Origin: an uncultured Prochlorococcus sp.
Lineage (GTDB): Bacteria; Cyanobacteriota; Cyanobacteriia; PCC-6307; Cyanobiaceae
Length of the DNA stretch: 64,000 nucleotides
Reading direction: 5' to 3'
Assembly (NCBI GenBank): GCA_902525075.1
Contig: CABZFV010000006.1
Location: forward strand, 20,337 to 84,336
The first letter of the stretch is position 1; each line of letters begins with the position of its first letter. Shown piece after piece: positions 41,203-53,721 of the stretch. The notes beneath the pieces are model-generated. The model was not told where the DNA came from, ran no database searches, and saw only the letters and a program-made list of their open reading frames with translations. Made by a program: the position numbers and the translations under genes.

Positions 41203-42210
41203 TTATTTCAGTGAGCTCGATTTCCATGGCTCTAGAAATTTCTTAGCTTTTTTGATCGCTAAAGCCATTCTTTCAGGATAATCATAGAGTTTTTTGTTAT
41301 TTTTGTGAGCAAATTCAATATGGGGCTGCATAATTTTTCTTGCAGCACTGCCAAATGCTATTCCGTCTGGGAGATTGTTTGAATTCAAAAATTCATGAGT
41401 TTTTTCATTTGTTCCTCCTGCCAATTGAATTAATCCAGGTGGAAGATCTGAACCGATTTTTTCAAACAACTCAACAGCATCTCTACTTGTTGAAGGAGCA
41501 AGATCTCCAGACATTGGTCTTCCATCTAGCTGCCAAATAAGGGGAATATTTAGCTCATTCAGAATTTCATATCTTTCCCAAAGAGCTTTCAAAAGATCTT
41601 CAGGCTCATGTGATTTTTTGAAAGATTGATTTAATCCGCAACTGATAGATATTTTGTCTAATTTCATTCCAGAACTTTGAAGGATACTCACAACTTTTGC
41701 AAAAGAATCTAGGCGATTGATTTCTGTATGAATTTCTACTGCATTAGGCTTTATTTTCTGAAGTGTTGATCCTAAATCATCTTTTGACAAATTATATTCA
41801 TATTCACTAATTAGATTTAGGGGACAGCTATTAAAACATCTTCCACATCCATAACATTTACTCTTTTTGATCCCAGAAATATCAATTGCAAAGGTGGGGC
41901 ATACTTTTTCGCACGGTCTTGGACAATTAGGGGGACATTTCAATGGATCAAATTTTGCTTTACGAAAGTGGATATCATTTCCATCACTAATGCTTATCAT
42001 TAATCCAGGAGAGTTTTTAAAGACTTTTTTTGCCCATTCGATTCCTTTTTTTGCTGCGTGGACTATCGATTCTTCTGCGGCAACATCTATGTAGTCGACA
42101 CCAGCAGCAGTATAAATTGCACATAAATCTTCTATGGCAACAATATCTTCATTACTGGCACCACAAATTAATTTAATCCATTTATCTTTTTTATTCTTAG
42201 TTGTAATCAA
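41203..42210 (-). CDS. ldpA: Fe-S protein LdpA (light-dependent period) homologue
   Basis: Cys-rich Fe-S region CPPNCPRPCEKVCPTFAIDI...CYGCGRCFNSCPLNLI plus the C-terminal domain seen in cyanobacterial LdpA. Confidence 0.85.
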   Translation of the reverse strand: MITTKNKKDKWIKLICGASNEDIVAIEDLCAIYTAAGVDYIDVAAEESIVHAAKKGIEWAKKVFKNSPGLMISISDGNDIHFRKAKFDPLKCPPNCPRPCEKVCPTFAIDISGIKKSKCYGCGRCFNSCPLNLISEYEYNLSKDDLGSTLQKIKPNAVEIHTEINRLDSFAKVVSILQSSGMKLDKISISCGLNQSFKKSHEPEDLLKALWERYEILNELNIPLIWQLDGRPMSGDLAPSTSRDAVELFEKIGSDLPPGLIQLAGGTNEKTHEFLNSNNLPDGIAFGSAARKIMQPHIEFAHKNNKKLYDYPERMALAIKKAKKFLEPWKSSSLK

Positions 42211-42215
42211 ACAAT

Positions 42216-42692
42216 TTAACTTTCAAATTCATCTAAAATATAATTAGTTAACGGCTTCCATTCAAGTTTTCTTGAACCCCCCATTTCAACAACTATCGTT
42301 AATTTATTATCGTTAGTGCAAATCTCTATTAAGCTCTCTAATTCAGATTGGGACAGTACTTGGCCTTCTAATAACCAAAGTAATTTATTTTTATCATTTT
42401 CATTAAATAACTCAGAAGCTTGTGGGATAACTTGTTGAACTTCCCCGAGTGCCCCATTTCTTCCTACGCTTTGATGACCAAGGTGCGGTGGTCTAACGCC
42501 ATGCAATTTGAGCAAGAAGACTTCTGGATCTCCAAGCCCTCTTGCTGAGGTTATAAAAGTTTTAAAGCCCTTGGCCCTCATTCTCCTCAAAAGACGAGTT
42601 TCATAACCACCTTCAAGAGGAGCAAAGATTGCAAGACATTTGTTAGTTTTTAAATCGTTATGAAACTTTTTCCCTGTGAGAAGTAATGGCAT
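42216..42692 (-). CDS. ndhN: NAD(P)H-quinone oxidoreductase subunit N
   Basis: [62 protein letters not shown]. Confidence 0.93.
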   Translation of the reverse strand: MPLLLTGKKFHNDLKTNKCLAIFAPLEGGYETRLLRRMRAKGFKTFITSARGLGDPEVFLLKLHGVRPPHLGHQSVGRNGALGEVQQVIPQASELFNENDKNKLLWLLEGQVLSQSELESLIEICTNDNKLTIVVEMGGSRKLEWKPLTNYILDEFES

Positions 42693-42970
42693 AAAAATTT
42701 CCTTTTATTTCTATTTTATTTTATTTTATGGTACTTGATGATGTACAATTGTAACTCAGTGAATTTTTAAGCTCGCAAGCTAGCCGAGCCTCTATAAATT
42801 TCACATTTTTTAGCGTTTCGTTAAAAAACAAAGGTGGGTTTATCCCAGGAGAAACTATCTAAATTTTAGACAAGTCTTAACCTTATTAATTGTTTTTTTA
42901 TTAACTTCACCTTAATAACTGAAGGTTTAGATAATTTAAAAATCATTACAAGCTAGCCTAATTTAGTCTT

Positions 42971-43624
42971 ATGCCTATAGGAATTTTAGGAAAGAAATTG
43001 GGTATGTCCCAACTTTTCGACGAGAAAGGTAATTCGGTGCCAGTTACTCTTATTGAGGCTGGTCCTTGCCGTATCACTCAATTGAAAACAACAGCTTTGG
43101 ATGGTTATACTGCCGTTCAGATAGGTTATGGCTTGTCCAAAGATAAGCATATAAGTAAGCCTGAAAAGGGACATTTGTTGAAATCAGGTGAAGAACTTTT
43201 AAAGCATTTGAAAGAATATAGGGTTGAAGAAACTTCATCTTATGAAATCGGAAATCAAATAACCGTTAAAAACTTTGAGGTTGGTCAAAAAGTTGATATC
43301 AGTGGTAAATCTATGGGTAGAGGTTTTGCTGGTTACCAGAAAAGACATGGTTTTAGCAGAGGTCCTATGAGTCATGGTTCAAAAAATCATAGAGCACCAG
43401 GATCTACAGGAGCAGGAACAACTCCAGGCAGAATTTATCCTGGAAAAAGAATGGCAGGAAGATATGGAGGAAAACAGATTACTACTAAAGGTTTATTGGT
43501 TCTAAAAATTGATGATCAGAAAAATTTGCTTGTAGTAAAGGGTTCAGTTCCTGGTAAGCCAGGCTCAATAGTAAACATTAAGCCAAACAATGTAGTAGGA
43601 AAAAAAGGAGGTGAAAAATCATGA
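42971..43624 (+). CDS. rplC: 50S ribosomal protein L3
   Basis: [51 protein letters not shown]. Confidence 0.98.
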   Translation: MPIGILGKKLGMSQLFDEKGNSVPVTLIEAGPCRITQLKTTALDGYTAVQIGYGLSKDKHISKPEKGHLLKSGEELLKHLKEYRVEETSSYEIGNQITVKNFEVGQKVDISGKSMGRGFAGYQKRHGFSRGPMSHGSKNHRAPGSTGAGTTPGRIYPGKRMAGRYGGKQITTKGLLVLKIDDQKNLLVVKGSVPGKPGSIVNIKPNNVVGKKGGEKS

Positions 43625-44253
43625 CAACACTTGAAACTCTTAAGTGGGATGGTAAAAAATCCGGCAAAGTGAATCTTGATTTAGCAGTTGCCAAAGAGAC
43701 TTCTTCAGCAGACTTAATACATAGAGCAGTACTTAGGCAACTAGCAAATAAAAGACAAGGGACAGCATCAACTTTGACAAGATCAGAAGTGCGTGGAGGC
43801 GGTAGAAAGCCATACAAACAGAAAGGTACAGGAAGAGCTCGTCAAGGATCAATTAGGACACCTTTAAGACCCGGTGGTGGAATTATTTTTGGACCGAAGC
43901 CACGTTCTTACAATCTTGATATGAATCGTAAGGAACGTAGATTAGCTCTTAGAACAGCACTTATGTCTAGAGTATCTGATATCAAGGCCGTTGAAGATTT
44001 TGGATCTACTCTAAAGCAGCCTAAAACAAGTGACATCATCGATGGCCTTGCTCGATTAGGGATACAAAAAACTGAAAAAGTTTTAGTTATTCTTGATAGT
44101 CCGTCAGATGTCATAAAAAAATCCATCAATAATCTTGAAAAAGTTAAATTAATCGCTGCAGATCAATTAAATGTATTTGATATTCTCAACGCTAATAAAT
44201 TGGTAATTGGTCAATCAGCTATTGATAAAATTCAGGAGGTATACGCATCATGA
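43621..44253 (+). CDS. rplD: 50S ribosomal protein L4
   Basis: [34 protein letters not shown]. Confidence 0.98.
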   Translation: MTTLETLKWDGKKSGKVNLDLAVAKETSSADLIHRAVLRQLANKRQGTASTLTRSEVRGGGRKPYKQKGTGRARQGSIRTPLRPGGGIIFGPKPRSYNLDMNRKERRLALRTALMSRVSDIKAVEDFGSTLKQPKTSDIIDGLARLGIQKTEKVLVILDSPSDVIKKSINNLEKVKLIAADQLNVFDILNANKLVIGQSAIDKIQEVYAS

Positions 44254-44552
44254 GTAAATTATTTGATTCTCGTTTAGCCGATGTAATACGAAAGCCAGTT
44301 ATTACTGAGAAAGCTACAAACGCACTAGATCTTAACCAATATACGTTTGAGGTAGATCATAGAGCCGCAAAGCCACAAATTAAGGCAGCTATAGAAGCCT
44401 TGTTCAGTGTTAAAGTCATAGGAGTAAATACTATGAATCCCCCCAGGAGAACAAGAAGAGTCGGGAAATTTTCCGGTAAACGTTCTCAGGTCAAGAAGGC
44501 AATTGTACGTCTTGCCGAAGGAGACAAAATTCAACTATTTCCAGAATCTTAA
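44250..44552 (+). CDS. rplW: 50S ribosomal protein L23
   Basis: [39 protein letters not shown]; position. Confidence 0.97.
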   Translation: MSKLFDSRLADVIRKPVITEKATNALDLNQYTFEVDHRAAKPQIKAAIEALFSVKVIGVNTMNPPRRTRRVGKFSGKRSQVKKAIVRLAEGDKIQLFPES

Positions 44553-44564
44553 GGAGTTTTAATC

Positions 44565-45428
44565 ATGGCAATTCGTAAATTTAAACCTTATACACCTGGC
44601 ACTAGGCAAAGAGTAGTTACTGACTTTAGTGAAATAACAAGTGCAAAACCTGAAAGATCACTAATAGTTCCAAAACATAGAGTTAAAGGCAGGAACAATC
44701 GTGGAGTTATCACTTGTCGGCATCGTGGAGGTGGCCACAAAAGACAATATAGATTAGTCGACTTTAGAAGAGATAAAAGAAATATTAACGCTAAAGTTGC
44801 AGCTATCCACTACGATCCTCATAGAAATGCAAGACTAGCACTTTTATTCTACGAAGATGGGGAGAAAAGATATATTATTGCTCCAGCTGGAGTAAAAGTT
44901 GGACAAAATGTCATATCTGGAGAAAGTGTTCCAATTGAAGATGGAAATGCGATGCCACTATCTGCCATGCCATTAGGATCTAATGTTCATTGTGTTGAGT
45001 TATATGCAGGTAGAGGTGCTCAGATGGTTAGATCAGCAGGAGCTAGTGCCCAAGTTATGGCAAAAGAGGGAGATTATGTTGCTTTGAAACTTCCATCTAC
45101 TGAGGTAAGACTTGTAAGAAAAGAATGCTATGCAACTCTTGGAGAAGTTGGTAATTCTGAAATAAGAAATACTAGCTTAGGTAAAGCAGGAAGAAGAAGA
45201 TGGCTTGGCAGGAGGCCACAAGTAAGAGGTAGTGTAATGAACCCATGTGATCATCCACATGGAGGAGGAGAGGGAAAAGCACCAATTGGTAGAGCAGGCC
45301 CAGTTACTCCATGGGGTAAACCAGCTCTTGGTTTAAAGACACGTAAAAAGAACAAACCAAGTAATAAATTAGTAGTTCGAAGACGTCGTCGAGTTTCTAA
45401 GAGGAGTAGAGGAGGAAGAGACTCTTGA
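44565..45428 (+). CDS. rplB: 50S ribosomal protein L2
   Basis: [34 protein letters not shown]. Confidence 0.98.
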   Translation: MAIRKFKPYTPGTRQRVVTDFSEITSAKPERSLIVPKHRVKGRNNRGVITCRHRGGGHKRQYRLVDFRRDKRNINAKVAAIHYDPHRNARLALLFYEDGEKRYIIAPAGVKVGQNVISGESVPIEDGNAMPLSAMPLGSNVHCVELYAGRGAQMVRSAGASAQVMAKEGDYVALKLPSTEVRLVRKECYATLGEVGNSEIRNTSLGKAGRRRWLGRRPQVRGSVMNPCDHPHGGGEGKAPIGRAGPVTPWGKPALGLKTRKKNKPSNKLVVRRRRRVSKRSRGGRDS

Positions 45429-45465
45429 TTACTTCATCTATTATTTCAATTTCTTTTACATAATC

Positions 45466-45744
45466 ATGGGACGTTCACTAAAAAAAGGACCTTTCATAGC
45501 AGATAGTCTGCTCAAGAAGGTTGAAAAACAAAATACTGATAATGACAAGTCTGTTATCAAAACTTGGTCTAGATCCTCTACGATTTTACCTGTAATGATT
45601 GGCCACACAATCGCCGTACATAATGGCAAAACTCACATTCCAGTTTTTATTACTGAACAAATGATTGGTCACAAACTTGGTGAATTTGCTCCTACACGTA
45701 CTTATCGAGGTCATATAAGAGATAAGAAAGGAGCAAAATCATGA
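45466..45744 (+). CDS. rpsS: 30S ribosomal protein S19
   Basis: [36 protein letters not shown]. Confidence 0.98.
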   Translation: MGRSLKKGPFIADSLLKKVEKQNTDNDKSVIKTWSRSSTILPVMIGHTIAVHNGKTHIPVFITEQMIGHKLGEFAPTRTYRGHIRDKKGAKS

Positions 45745-46127
45745 CAAAAACACCTGAAACACCAAAAACAGCAATTGCTCATGGGAATTATGTTCGCGGA
45801 TCAGCCTCTAAAGTGAGAAGAGTTTTGGATCAGATAAGGGGTAGGTCTTATAGAGATGCATTAATTATGTTGGAATTTATGCCTTACAGATCTACAGACC
45901 CCATAACTAAAGTTCTAAGATCTGCAGTTGCTAATGCAGAGCATAATCTTGGGATGGATCCATCTACCCTAGTGATTTCCTCTGCATGGGCTAATAGTGG
46001 TCCTGTAATGAAAAGGTATAGGCCCAGAGCTCAAGGACGGGCTTTTTCAATTAAAAAACAGACTTGCCATATCAGTATTTCTGTTGAATCTGCTCCTATT
46101 CAAACTAATGCGGAGGTACAAAACTAA
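45741..46127 (+). CDS. rplV: 50S ribosomal protein L22
   Basis: [42 protein letters not shown]. Confidence 0.97.
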   Translation: MTKTPETPKTAIAHGNYVRGSASKVRRVLDQIRGRSYRDALIMLEFMPYRSTDPITKVLRSAVANAEHNLGMDPSTLVISSAWANSGPVMKRYRPRAQGRAFSIKKQTCHISISVESAPIQTNAEVQN

Positions 46128-46858
46128 TGGGACATAAAATACATCCTTCAGGATTAAGATTAGGAATTACACAAGAGCATCGTTCTAAGTGGTTTGCTAC
46201 TTCTAAAACATATCCAATTCTTCTCCAAGAAGATTTTAAAATTCGTACATTCATACAAAAAAAATATGGAGCAGCTGGAATCAGCGATGTTTTAATAGCT
46301 AGAAAGGCTGACCAACTGGAACTTGAATTAAAAACAGCAAGACCAGGAGTTATAGTTGGAAGACAAGGAAGTGGTATTGAAGAATTAAGATCTGGGATTC
46401 AAAAAACTATAGGAGATAGGACAAGGCAAGTCAGAATTAATGTTGTTGAAGTTGAACGCGTAGACGCCGATGCTTTTTTGCTGGCTGAATATATTGCACA
46501 ACAACTAGAAAAAAGAGTCGCCTTTAGAAGAACAATAAGAATGGCCTTACAACGAGCTCAAAGAGCTGGAGTCTTAGGTCTTAAAATACAAGTAGGGGGA
46601 AGACTAAATGGTGCTGAAATAGCTAGAACTGAATGGACTAGAGAAGGTAGAGTACCATTACATACTTTAAGAGCTGAAATTGACTATGCAACACGTGAAG
46701 CTAATACAACTTACGGTGTTTTAGGTATTAAAGTTTGGGTTTTTAAAGGTGAAGTTCTCCCTAAAGAAGAACAAACTATCCCTGTGGGTGCGAGCCCTAA
46801 GAGGAAAGCTAGTAGAAGACCTCAGGAATTTGAGGATCGTTCAAATGAGAATTCATAG
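46127..46858 (+). CDS. rpsC: 30S ribosomal protein S3
   Basis: [39 protein letters not shown]. Confidence 0.98.
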   Translation: MGHKIHPSGLRLGITQEHRSKWFATSKTYPILLQEDFKIRTFIQKKYGAAGISDVLIARKADQLELELKTARPGVIVGRQGSGIEELRSGIQKTIGDRTRQVRINVVEVERVDADAFLLAEYIAQQLEKRVAFRRTIRMALQRAQRAGVLGLKIQVGGRLNGAEIARTEWTREGRVPLHTLRAEIDYATREANTTYGVLGIKVWVFKGEVLPKEEQTIPVGASPKRKASRRPQEFEDRSNENS

Positions 46859-46868
46859 GAGGTAAAAA

Positions 46869-47351
46869 ATGCTTAGTCCAAAACGTACTAAATTCCGCAA
46901 ACAGCATAGAGGCAGAATGAGGGGAGTAGCCTCAAAAGGTAATACTATTGCATTCGGTCAATTTGCTCTTCAAGCTCAAGACTGTGGTTGGGTGACTGCA
47001 CGACAGATCGAGGCAAGTAGACGAGCTATGACAAGATATATCAAACGTGGCGGTCAAATTTGGATAAGAATATTTCCTGATAAACCTGTAACCATGAGAC
47101 CTGCTGAAACTAGAATGGGTTCTGGTAAAGGTAATCCAGAGTTTTGGGTCGCAGTTGTAAAACCTGGAAGAATACTTTTTGAAATGGGTGGTGAGGATAT
47201 CACTGAGGAAACTGCAAAGGAAGCCATGCGTCTGGCTCAATACAAACTTCCTGTAAAAACAAAATTTATCTCCATTGAAAAAAATCTAGAAGAAACCTCC
47301 AAAGCAAAGAAAAATATTAGTAAAAAATCTCAAGAGGAGGTTAAACAATGA
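46869..47351 (+). CDS. rplP: 50S ribosomal protein L16
   Basis: [58 protein letters not shown]. Confidence 0.98.
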   Translation: MLSPKRTKFRKQHRGRMRGVASKGNTIAFGQFALQAQDCGWVTARQIEASRRAMTRYIKRGGQIWIRIFPDKPVTMRPAETRMGSGKGNPEFWVAVVKPGRILFEMGGEDITEETAKEAMRLAQYKLPVKTKFISIEKNLEETSKAKKNISKKSQEEVKQ

Positions 47352-47566
47352 AAAATACAGAGTCTCTAAAAGAATTTAAAAAATTAAATTCTGATCAAAT
47401 TACCGAAAAGATTGACCAATTAAGAAAAGATCTTTTTGACTTGAGATTCAAGCAAGCAACGAGACAGCTTAATGAAACTCATAAATTTAAAATCATCAAG
47501 AAACAAGTTGCGCAATTACTAACTCTTAGTAAGAGTCAATCTGCTTCTAAAACTACTTCTGATTAA
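47348..47566 (+). CDS. rpmC: 50S ribosomal protein L29
   Basis: [36 protein letters not shown]. Confidence 0.95.
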   Translation: MKNTESLKEFKKLNSDQITEKIDQLRKDLFDLRFKQATRQLNETHKFKIIKKQVAQLLTLSKSQSASKTTSD

Positions 47567-47575
47567 TTATTAGTT

Positions 47576-47842
47576 ATGGCACTTAAAGAAAGAATTGGTA
47601 CTGTTGTCAGCGACAAAATGGATAAAACAGTTGTTGTTGCTGTTATTAATAGATATCCACACCCCACTTATAAAAAAATTGTAAGTAGAACTACGAGATA
47701 TAAGGCGCATGATCCAGAAAATACATGTGTTTTAGGCGATCGAGTTAAAATAAGAGAAACTAGACCGCTCAGCGCTCATAAAAGATGGGCAATTGAAGAG
47801 ATTCTGAACAAAACAAGTCAGGCTAAGGAGGTTAAAAAATGA
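47576..47842 (+). CDS. rpsQ: 30S ribosomal protein S17
   Basis: [45 protein letters not shown]. Confidence 0.98.
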
Positions 47843-48204
47843 TTCAACAAGAAACCTATTTAACAGTTGCTGATAATAGCGGAGCGAAAAGACTCCAATG
47901 TATTAGGGTCTTAGGTTCTAATAGAAGATACGCACATGTTGGGGATGTAATTGTAGCAACTGTTAAAGATGCTCTTCCGAATATGGGAGTTAAGAAATCT
48001 GAAGTTGTGAAAGCCGTCATTGTTAGAACAAAAGCAACATTGAGAAGAAATACTGGTAATTCAATCAGATTTGATGATAATGCTGCTGTTTTGATTAATG
48101 AGGATAAGAATCCAAAAGGTACTAGAGTTTTTGGTCCTGTAGCCAGAGAACTGCGGGATAAAAATTATACAAAAATTGTTTCTCTTGCTCCGGAGGTGAT
48201 TTAA
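47839..48204 (+). CDS. rplN: 50S ribosomal protein L14
   Basis: [26 protein letters not shown]. Confidence 0.98.
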
Positions 48205-48561
48205 ATGTTGGATTCATTAAAACAAAAGAAGAATTTCCAAAGAATAAAAATGAGAATTAAAACTGGTGATTTAGTAAAAGTAATAAATGGCAAGGAAAAG
48301 GGCAAAACTGGAGAGGTTTTAAAAACTATCCCTCTTGAAAATAGAGTAGTAGTTAAGGGAATTAACCTTAGGACTAAACATGTAAAACCAACTCAGGAAG
48401 GAGAAACAGGAAGAATACTTACAGAGGAGGCATCTTTACATGCATCAAATGTAATGTTCTTCTCAAAGGAAAAAAATCTTACAAGTAAAATTGAATATTT
48501 TATTGATAAAGAAGGAGTTAAGAAAAGAAGACTAAAGAAAACTGGTGAAGTAATTGATTAA
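48205..48561 (+). CDS. rplX: 50S ribosomal protein L24
   Basis: [47 protein letters not shown]. Confidence 0.95.
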   Translation: MLDSLKQKKNFQRIKMRIKTGDLVKVINGKEKGKTGEVLKTIPLENRVVVKGINLRTKHVKPTQEGETGRILTEEASLHASNVMFFSKEKNLTSKIEYFIDKEGVKKRRLKKTGEVID

Positions 48562-48635
48562 TTTTTCATCAGAAACCAGATTTAAACTTTTTCTAATTTA
48601 TCAATTCTGACAAAGACCAGAATTAACAAAAAATT

Positions 48636-49175
48636 ATGACTCTAAAAAATCGCTACAAAGAATCAATTAGACCAAAACTTTTAAAAGACCTTGGTCTTAA
48701 AAATATTCATCAAGTACCTAAAGTTGTCAAAGTCAACGTGAACAGAGGTCTTGGTGAGGCAGCTTCAAATTCAAAAGCTTTAGAGGCTTCCTTGAATGAA
48801 ATGGCAACAATTACAGGGCAAAAGGCACTAGTAACTAGGGCCAAAAAAGCTATCGCGGGTTTTAAAATTCGTGAGGGTATGCCAATTGGTTGTACAGTAA
48901 CTTTGAGAGGTGACAGGATGTATTCCTTCTTAGAGAGATTTATAAATCTAGCTTTACCAAGAATAAGAGACTTTAGAGGAGTTAATCCAAAAAGTTTTGA
49001 TGGGAGAGGGAATTACACCGTTGGAGTGAAAGAGCAATTAATTTTTCCTGAAATCTCTTTTGATAAAATAGATTCAATAAGAGGTATGGATATAACTATT
49101 GTCACTAGTGCGAAATCAGATCAAGAGGGTAAAGCTCTCTTGCAAGAGTTAGGAATGCCTTTTAGTAAGAATTAA
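48636..49175 (+). CDS. rplE: 50S ribosomal protein L5
   Basis: [50 protein letters not shown]. Confidence 0.98.
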   Translation: MTLKNRYKESIRPKLLKDLGLKNIHQVPKVVKVNVNRGLGEAASNSKALEASLNEMATITGQKALVTRAKKAIAGFKIREGMPIGCTVTLRGDRMYSFLERFINLALPRIRDFRGVNPKSFDGRGNYTVGVKEQLIFPEISFDKIDSIRGMDITIVTSAKSDQEGKALLQELGMPFSKN

Positions 49176-49184
49176 ATTAAAACC

Positions 49185-49586
49185 ATGTCAAATCACGATC
49201 CTATTTCAGATATGCTTACTCGAATTAGAAATGCGAGTCAAAAAAAGCATACAACCACATCAATCCCAAGTTCAAAAATGTCCCTAAGTATTGCAAAAGT
49301 GCTTCAAAAAGAGGGTTTCATTTCTGACATAAATGAAGAAGGTGAAGGCTATAAGTCACAAATAATACTTGGTCTGAAATATAGTGGCAAGAATCAATTC
49401 CCTACTATTCGATCCATGCAAAGAGTTAGTAAACCTGGTTTGAGAATTTATAAAAATACTAGAGCTTTACCAAAAGTACTAGGAGGTCTTGGAGTTGCTA
49501 TTATATCTACTTCTAAAGGTGTCATGAGTGATCGTGATGCTAGGAAGCAAGGTATAGGTGGTGAAGTACTTTGCTATGTTTATTAA
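49185..49586 (+). CDS. rpsH: 30S ribosomal protein S8
   Basis: [42 protein letters not shown]. Confidence 0.98.
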   Translation: MSNHDPISDMLTRIRNASQKKHTTTSIPSSKMSLSIAKVLQKEGFISDINEEGEGYKSQIILGLKYSGKNQFPTIRSMQRVSKPGLRIYKNTRALPKVLGGLGVAIISTSKGVMSDRDARKQGIGGEVLCYVY

Positions 49587-49598
49587 GGAGGATTAATC

Positions 49599-50138
49599 AT
49601 GTCAAGAATTGGAAAAACACCAGTACTAATACCAGATAAAGTATCTGTTGATTTTGATGGATTAACAGTTACAGTTAAAGGTCCTAAGGGTGAGTTAAAA
49701 CGTCAGATGCCTGAAGGTGTTAGTTTTGATAAAAAAGATAATACTGTTGTCGTAAGTCCCACTACTACCAAAATATTCTCAAGGCAAAGACATGGTTTAT
49801 GTAGAGCTTTAATTGCAAATATGGTTGAAGGAGTTAGTCAAGGTTTTTCAAAAAAACTTGAAATTGTAGGCGTTGGATCGAGAGCACAAGTAAAAGGTAA
49901 AAATCTAGTTGTTAGTGCAGGATATAGTCATCCTGTAGAAATGATCCCCCCTGATGGTATAACATACAAGGTTGAGAGTAATACAAACGTTACTGTATCT
50001 GGAATTGATAAGGAAATTGTTGGTAATGAAGCAGCAAAAATCAGATCAATTAGACCTCCAGAACCATATAAAGGTAAAGGAATTAAATATCATGATGAAA
50101 GAATTCTCAGAAAAGCTGGTAAATCTGGCAAAAAATAA
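49599..50138 (+). CDS. rplF: 50S ribosomal protein L6
   Basis: [38 protein letters not shown]. Confidence 0.98.
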   Translation: MSRIGKTPVLIPDKVSVDFDGLTVTVKGPKGELKRQMPEGVSFDKKDNTVVVSPTTTKIFSRQRHGLCRALIANMVEGVSQGFSKKLEIVGVGSRAQVKGKNLVVSAGYSHPVEMIPPDGITYKVESNTNVTVSGIDKEIVGNEAAKIRSIRPPEPYKGKGIKYHDERILRKAGKSGKK

Positions 50139-50152
50139 TTCTAATTAAAAAA

Positions 50153-50521
50153 ATGACTAAACTTTCCAGGAAATTACAAACTCAAAAAAGACATAGAAGA
50201 TTAAGGAGATTCTTAATTGGAGATGCAACGCGTCCAAGATTGTCTGTTTTTCGCTCTAATAATCATATTTATGCCCAGGTTATAGATGATTGCTCTCAAA
50301 CAACTATTTGCTCAGCTTCAACTGTTGATAAGGAACTAAGAGAAAAATCTGAGAAATTACCTTCTGATTGTAATTCTTCTTCCATTGTTGGAAAATTATT
50401 AGCAAATAGAGCGATAAAAAAAGGTATTAAGCAAGTAATTTTTGACCGTGGAGGTAATTTATATCACGGCAGAGTAAAGGCACTTGCAGATGCTGCTCGT
50501 GAAGCTGGCCTAGAATTCTAA
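50153..50521 (+). CDS. rplR: 50S ribosomal protein L18
   Basis: [46 protein letters not shown]. Confidence 0.98.
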   Translation: MTKLSRKLQTQKRHRRLRRFLIGDATRPRLSVFRSNNHIYAQVIDDCSQTTICSASTVDKELREKSEKLPSDCNSSSIVGKLLANRAIKKGIKQVIFDRGGNLYHGRVKALADAAREAGLEF

Positions 50522-50537
50522 CTCTTAAATTTTTACT

Positions 50538-51158
50538 ATGACTGACACTCCAACAAAACAAGAAATTCAATCCAAGAACGATAATGTTCCTGGAGCTATG
50601 CCCGTAGAACAAAAAAAGAATAATCGTAATGATCGAAAAAGAAATAGAAAAGGGGATTCAAAAAATCTTGAGAGAGATTCTGATTGGCAAGAAAGAGTTG
50701 TTCAAATTCGACGCGTTTCTAAGACTGTCAAGGGTGGAAAAAAAATGAGTTTTAGAGCAATTGTTGTTGTAGGTAATGAGAAAGGTCAAGTTGGAGTTGG
50801 AGTTGGTAAAGCAGGGGATGTCATTGGTGCGGTGAGAAAGGGAGTTTCAGATGGTAAAAAGAATCTTGTAAGGGTTCCCTTAACTCCAAATAATTCAATA
50901 CCGACTTTATCTAAAGGTCGAGATGGTGCTGCTAATGTACTAATTAGACCAGCTGCCCCAGGTACAGGTGTAATTGCTGGTGGTTCAATAAGAACAGTTT
51001 TAGAATTAGCCGGCATAAAAAATGTCTTAGCAAAAAGATTGGGTAGTAAAACACCTCTGAATAATGCAAGAGCTGCTATGGTAGCTCTTTCTCAATTAAG
51101 AACACACAAATCTGCCTCAAGGGAGAGAGGCATCTCACTTGAACAGCTCTATTCTTAA
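50538..51158 (+). CDS. rpsE: 30S ribosomal protein S5
   Basis: [45 protein letters not shown]. Confidence 0.98.
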   Translation: MTDTPTKQEIQSKNDNVPGAMPVEQKKNNRNDRKRNRKGDSKNLERDSDWQERVVQIRRVSKTVKGGKKMSFRAIVVVGNEKGQVGVGVGKAGDVIGAVRKGVSDGKKNLVRVPLTPNNSIPTLSKGRDGAANVLIRPAAPGTGVIAGGSIRTVLELAGIKNVLAKRLGSKTPLNNARAAMVALSQLRTHKSASRERGISLEQLYS

Positions 51159-51162
51159 AATT

Positions 51163-51621
51163 ATGACTTCAACATTAAATACACTTAAATCAAACTCTGG
51201 CTCGAGAAAGAAAAAATTAAGAAAGGGTAGAGGAATTGCAGCTGGTCAGGGTGCATCATGTGGGTTTGGAATGAGAGGACAAAAGTCACGTTCTGGAAGA
51301 CCTACACGTCCAGGTTTTGAGGGTGGCCAAATGCCTCTATATAGAAGAGTCCCCAAACTAAAGCACTTTGAAATAATCAATCAAAAAAACTTTTCCATAA
51401 TAAATTTAGAGAAATTAAATACTTTCAAAGATAACGATACAGTAAACCTAGACTCACTAGTTAAGAAAGGATTGATCTTCAAGCCCAAATTTCCTTTAAA
51501 AATCCTTGGTAATGGAAAAATTAATGTAAAGCTAAAAGTTCAAGCTCATGCATTTACAAAAGTTGCAAAACAAAAAATTGAGGACGCAGGTGGATCCTGT
51601 GAGCTTATAAATAATAAATAA
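51163..51621 (+). CDS. rplO: 50S ribosomal protein L15
   Basis: [46 protein letters not shown] at 51163 preferred over track start. Confidence 0.96.
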   Translation: MTSTLNTLKSNSGSRKKKLRKGRGIAAGQGASCGFGMRGQKSRSGRPTRPGFEGGQMPLYRRVPKLKHFEIINQKNFSIINLEKLNTFKDNDTVNLDSLVKKGLIFKPKFPLKILGNGKINVKLKVQAHAFTKVAKQKIEDAGGSCELINNK

Positions 51622-51650
51622 ATTTACTAAAAATTTAGGTAAGCTTTAAA

Positions 51651-52970
51651 ATGTTTGTCAACAAAAATAGAAATCCTAGCGCTTCTGAAATACTTTCCCA
51701 ATTATTTTTAAATAAAGAGTTAAGGAGTAGAGTTTTAACCACTTTAGGTCTTCTCCTTTTAGTAAGACTTGGCATATATATCCCCATGCCAGGTATTGAT
51801 AGGGTCGCTTTTAAAAGTTTTATAGATCAAGGGGGACAATTAATAGGTTTTTTAGATATTTTTACTGGAGGAGGAATTTCAACCTTAGGAATATTCGCAT
51901 TAGGCATACTTCCCTTTATTAACGCATCAATTATTATTCAGCTTCTCACAGCTTCATTGCCTGTGCTTGAAGATTTGCAAAAAAATGAAGGAGAAGCGGG
52001 GAGAAGAAAAATTGCCCAAATAACTAGATATGTTGCATTAGGATGGGGTTTATTGCAAAGTATAATTTTTTCCTTAATTCTCAGACAATATGCTATTGAG
52101 GGGATAAGTGAAACTACATTTGTCTTGCAAACCTCCATTGCCTTGGTTACTGGCTCAATGTTAGTAATGTGGTTTAGTGAAATTATTACTGAGAAAGGGA
52201 TAGGTCAAGGTGCTTCACTGGTAATTTTTTTGAATATTGTTTCGACTTTACCTAAGGCTCTAAGTTCAACCATTGAAAAAGCTCAAACCGGCGATAGAGG
52301 AGATGTTTTAGGTATAGCAGTTTTACTTGGAGTATTTTTACTGACAATTGTTGGGATCATTTTTGTCCAAGAGGGAGCAAGACGCATTCCTATTGTTAGT
52401 GCAAAAAGGCAGATAGGAAGTTCAACACTACTTCCTACAAGGCAAAGTTATTTACCTTTGAAATTAAATGCTGGAGGAGTCATGCCTATCATATTTGCAT
52501 CTGCTTTAATCTTTTTACCTATAACTATTGCAAATGTTACGGGAAATCCAGTCTTAATAAAGTTAGCCAGTAGTTTAAATCCCGGATCTTCTAATCCATG
52601 GCCATATGCTCTTACCTTCTTCTCCTTGATTTTGGGATTCTCCTATTTTTATGCATCTCTTACTATCAATCCAGTTGACGTAGCATCAAATTTAAAGAAA
52701 GGAGGAGTAGCGATACCAGGAGTTAGACCAGGAACTAATACAGCAAATTACCTTTCAGGTATACAAAATAGATTGACTTTATTGGGAGGATTATTTCTGG
52801 GTTCAGTAGCTATAATTCCAGCTGCAGTAGAAAGAGCCACAAATGTACAGACCTTCCAAGGTTTAGGAGCAACTTCATTGCTTATTCTTGTGGGTGTTGC
52901 TATTGATACTGCCAAGCAAATTCAAACTTATGTTATTTCACAAAGGTATGAGGGACTAATTAACAATTAA
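51651..52970 (+). CDS. secY: preprotein translocase subunit SecY
   Basis: [50 protein letters not shown]. Confidence 0.97.
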   Translation: MFVNKNRNPSASEILSQLFLNKELRSRVLTTLGLLLLVRLGIYIPMPGIDRVAFKSFIDQGGQLIGFLDIFTGGGISTLGIFALGILPFINASIIIQLLTASLPVLEDLQKNEGEAGRRKIAQITRYVALGWGLLQSIIFSLILRQYAIEGISETTFVLQTSIALVTGSMLVMWFSEIITEKGIGQGASLVIFLNIVSTLPKALSSTIEKAQTGDRGDVLGIAVLLGVFLLTIVGIIFVQEGARRIPIVSAKRQIGSSTLLPTRQSYLPLKLNAGGVMPIIFASALIFLPITIANVTGNPVLIKLASSLNPGSSNPWPYALTFFSLILGFSYFYASLTINPVDVASNLKKGGVAIPGVRPGTNTANYLSGIQNRLTLLGGLFLGSVAIIPAAVERATNVQTFQGLGATSLLILVGVAIDTAKQIQTYVISQRYEGLINN

Positions 52971-53518
52971 TGAAGAAACATATACTATTCTTAGGAGCTC
53001 CTGGAGCAGGGAAAGGGACTCAAGCGGAAATAATAAGTCAAACTAATTCTTACTTACACCTTTCAACTGGTGAGTTATTAAGAAAAGAAATCGAAATGAA
53101 TACTATCCTTGGTATTCAGGTAAAAGATATTATGAATCGAGGGGAACTTGTTAGCGATGAACTTGTCTTAAAGATAGTAAGACAAAATTTAGTTAGGGAT
53201 AATAAAGGTTGGATTCTTGATGGTTACCCAAGAAATTTATCTCAAGCAAATTCATTGAATGAGGTCTTGAATGAAATAAATCAACCTTTAGAATTAGTTT
53301 TTTATTTAGATATTCCAGAAGAAGTACTAATAAAGCGTTTGCTTTCAAGAGGGAGAAAAGATGATACAGAAGAGACAATTAGAACAAGAGTTGACATTTA
53401 TAAAAAAACTACAGAACCATTAATTCAATATTTTAAAGATCTTTCATTGTTAAAGTATATTAATGCTGATAGAGATTTAAAAACCATTTCCTCTGATATC
53501 AAACAAAAAATGGCTTGA
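52970..53518 (+). CDS. adk: adenylate kinase
   Basis: [43 protein letters not shown]. Confidence 0.97.
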   Translation: MKKHILFLGAPGAGKGTQAEIISQTNSYLHLSTGELLRKEIEMNTILGIQVKDIMNRGELVSDELVLKIVRQNLVRDNKGWILDGYPRNLSQANSLNEVLNEINQPLELVFYLDIPEEVLIKRLLSRGRKDDTEETIRTRVDIYKKTTEPLIQYFKDLSLLKYINADRDLKTISSDIKQKMA

Positions 53519-53563
53519 TGATGATGTAGAATAAGATATTAACGTTTTATTTGTTAAACCCCT

Positions 53564-53680
53564 ATGAAGGTCAGATCTTCAGTCAAAAAAATTAGTCCTG
53601 ACGATCAGATCGTGAGGAGAAGAGGTAAAATCTTTGTTATCAACAAGAAAAGACCTCGCAATAAACAGCGTCAGGGTTAA
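53564..53680 (+). CDS. rpmJ: 50S ribosomal protein L36 (Cys-free form)
   Basis: Own translation: [38 protein letters not shown], 38 codons; absent from track (too short). Confidence 0.93.
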   Translation: MKVRSSVKKISPDDQIVRRRGKIFVINKKRPRNKQRQG

Positions 53681-53721
53681 CTTTCAACCCTTAAATTCAA
53701 ACTTTTACTTATTCAAAACAC

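Noticed and set aside
50786-51016. Minus-strand ORF of 76 aa in rpsE
   Set aside because: Shadow ORF opposite a conserved ribosomal gene.
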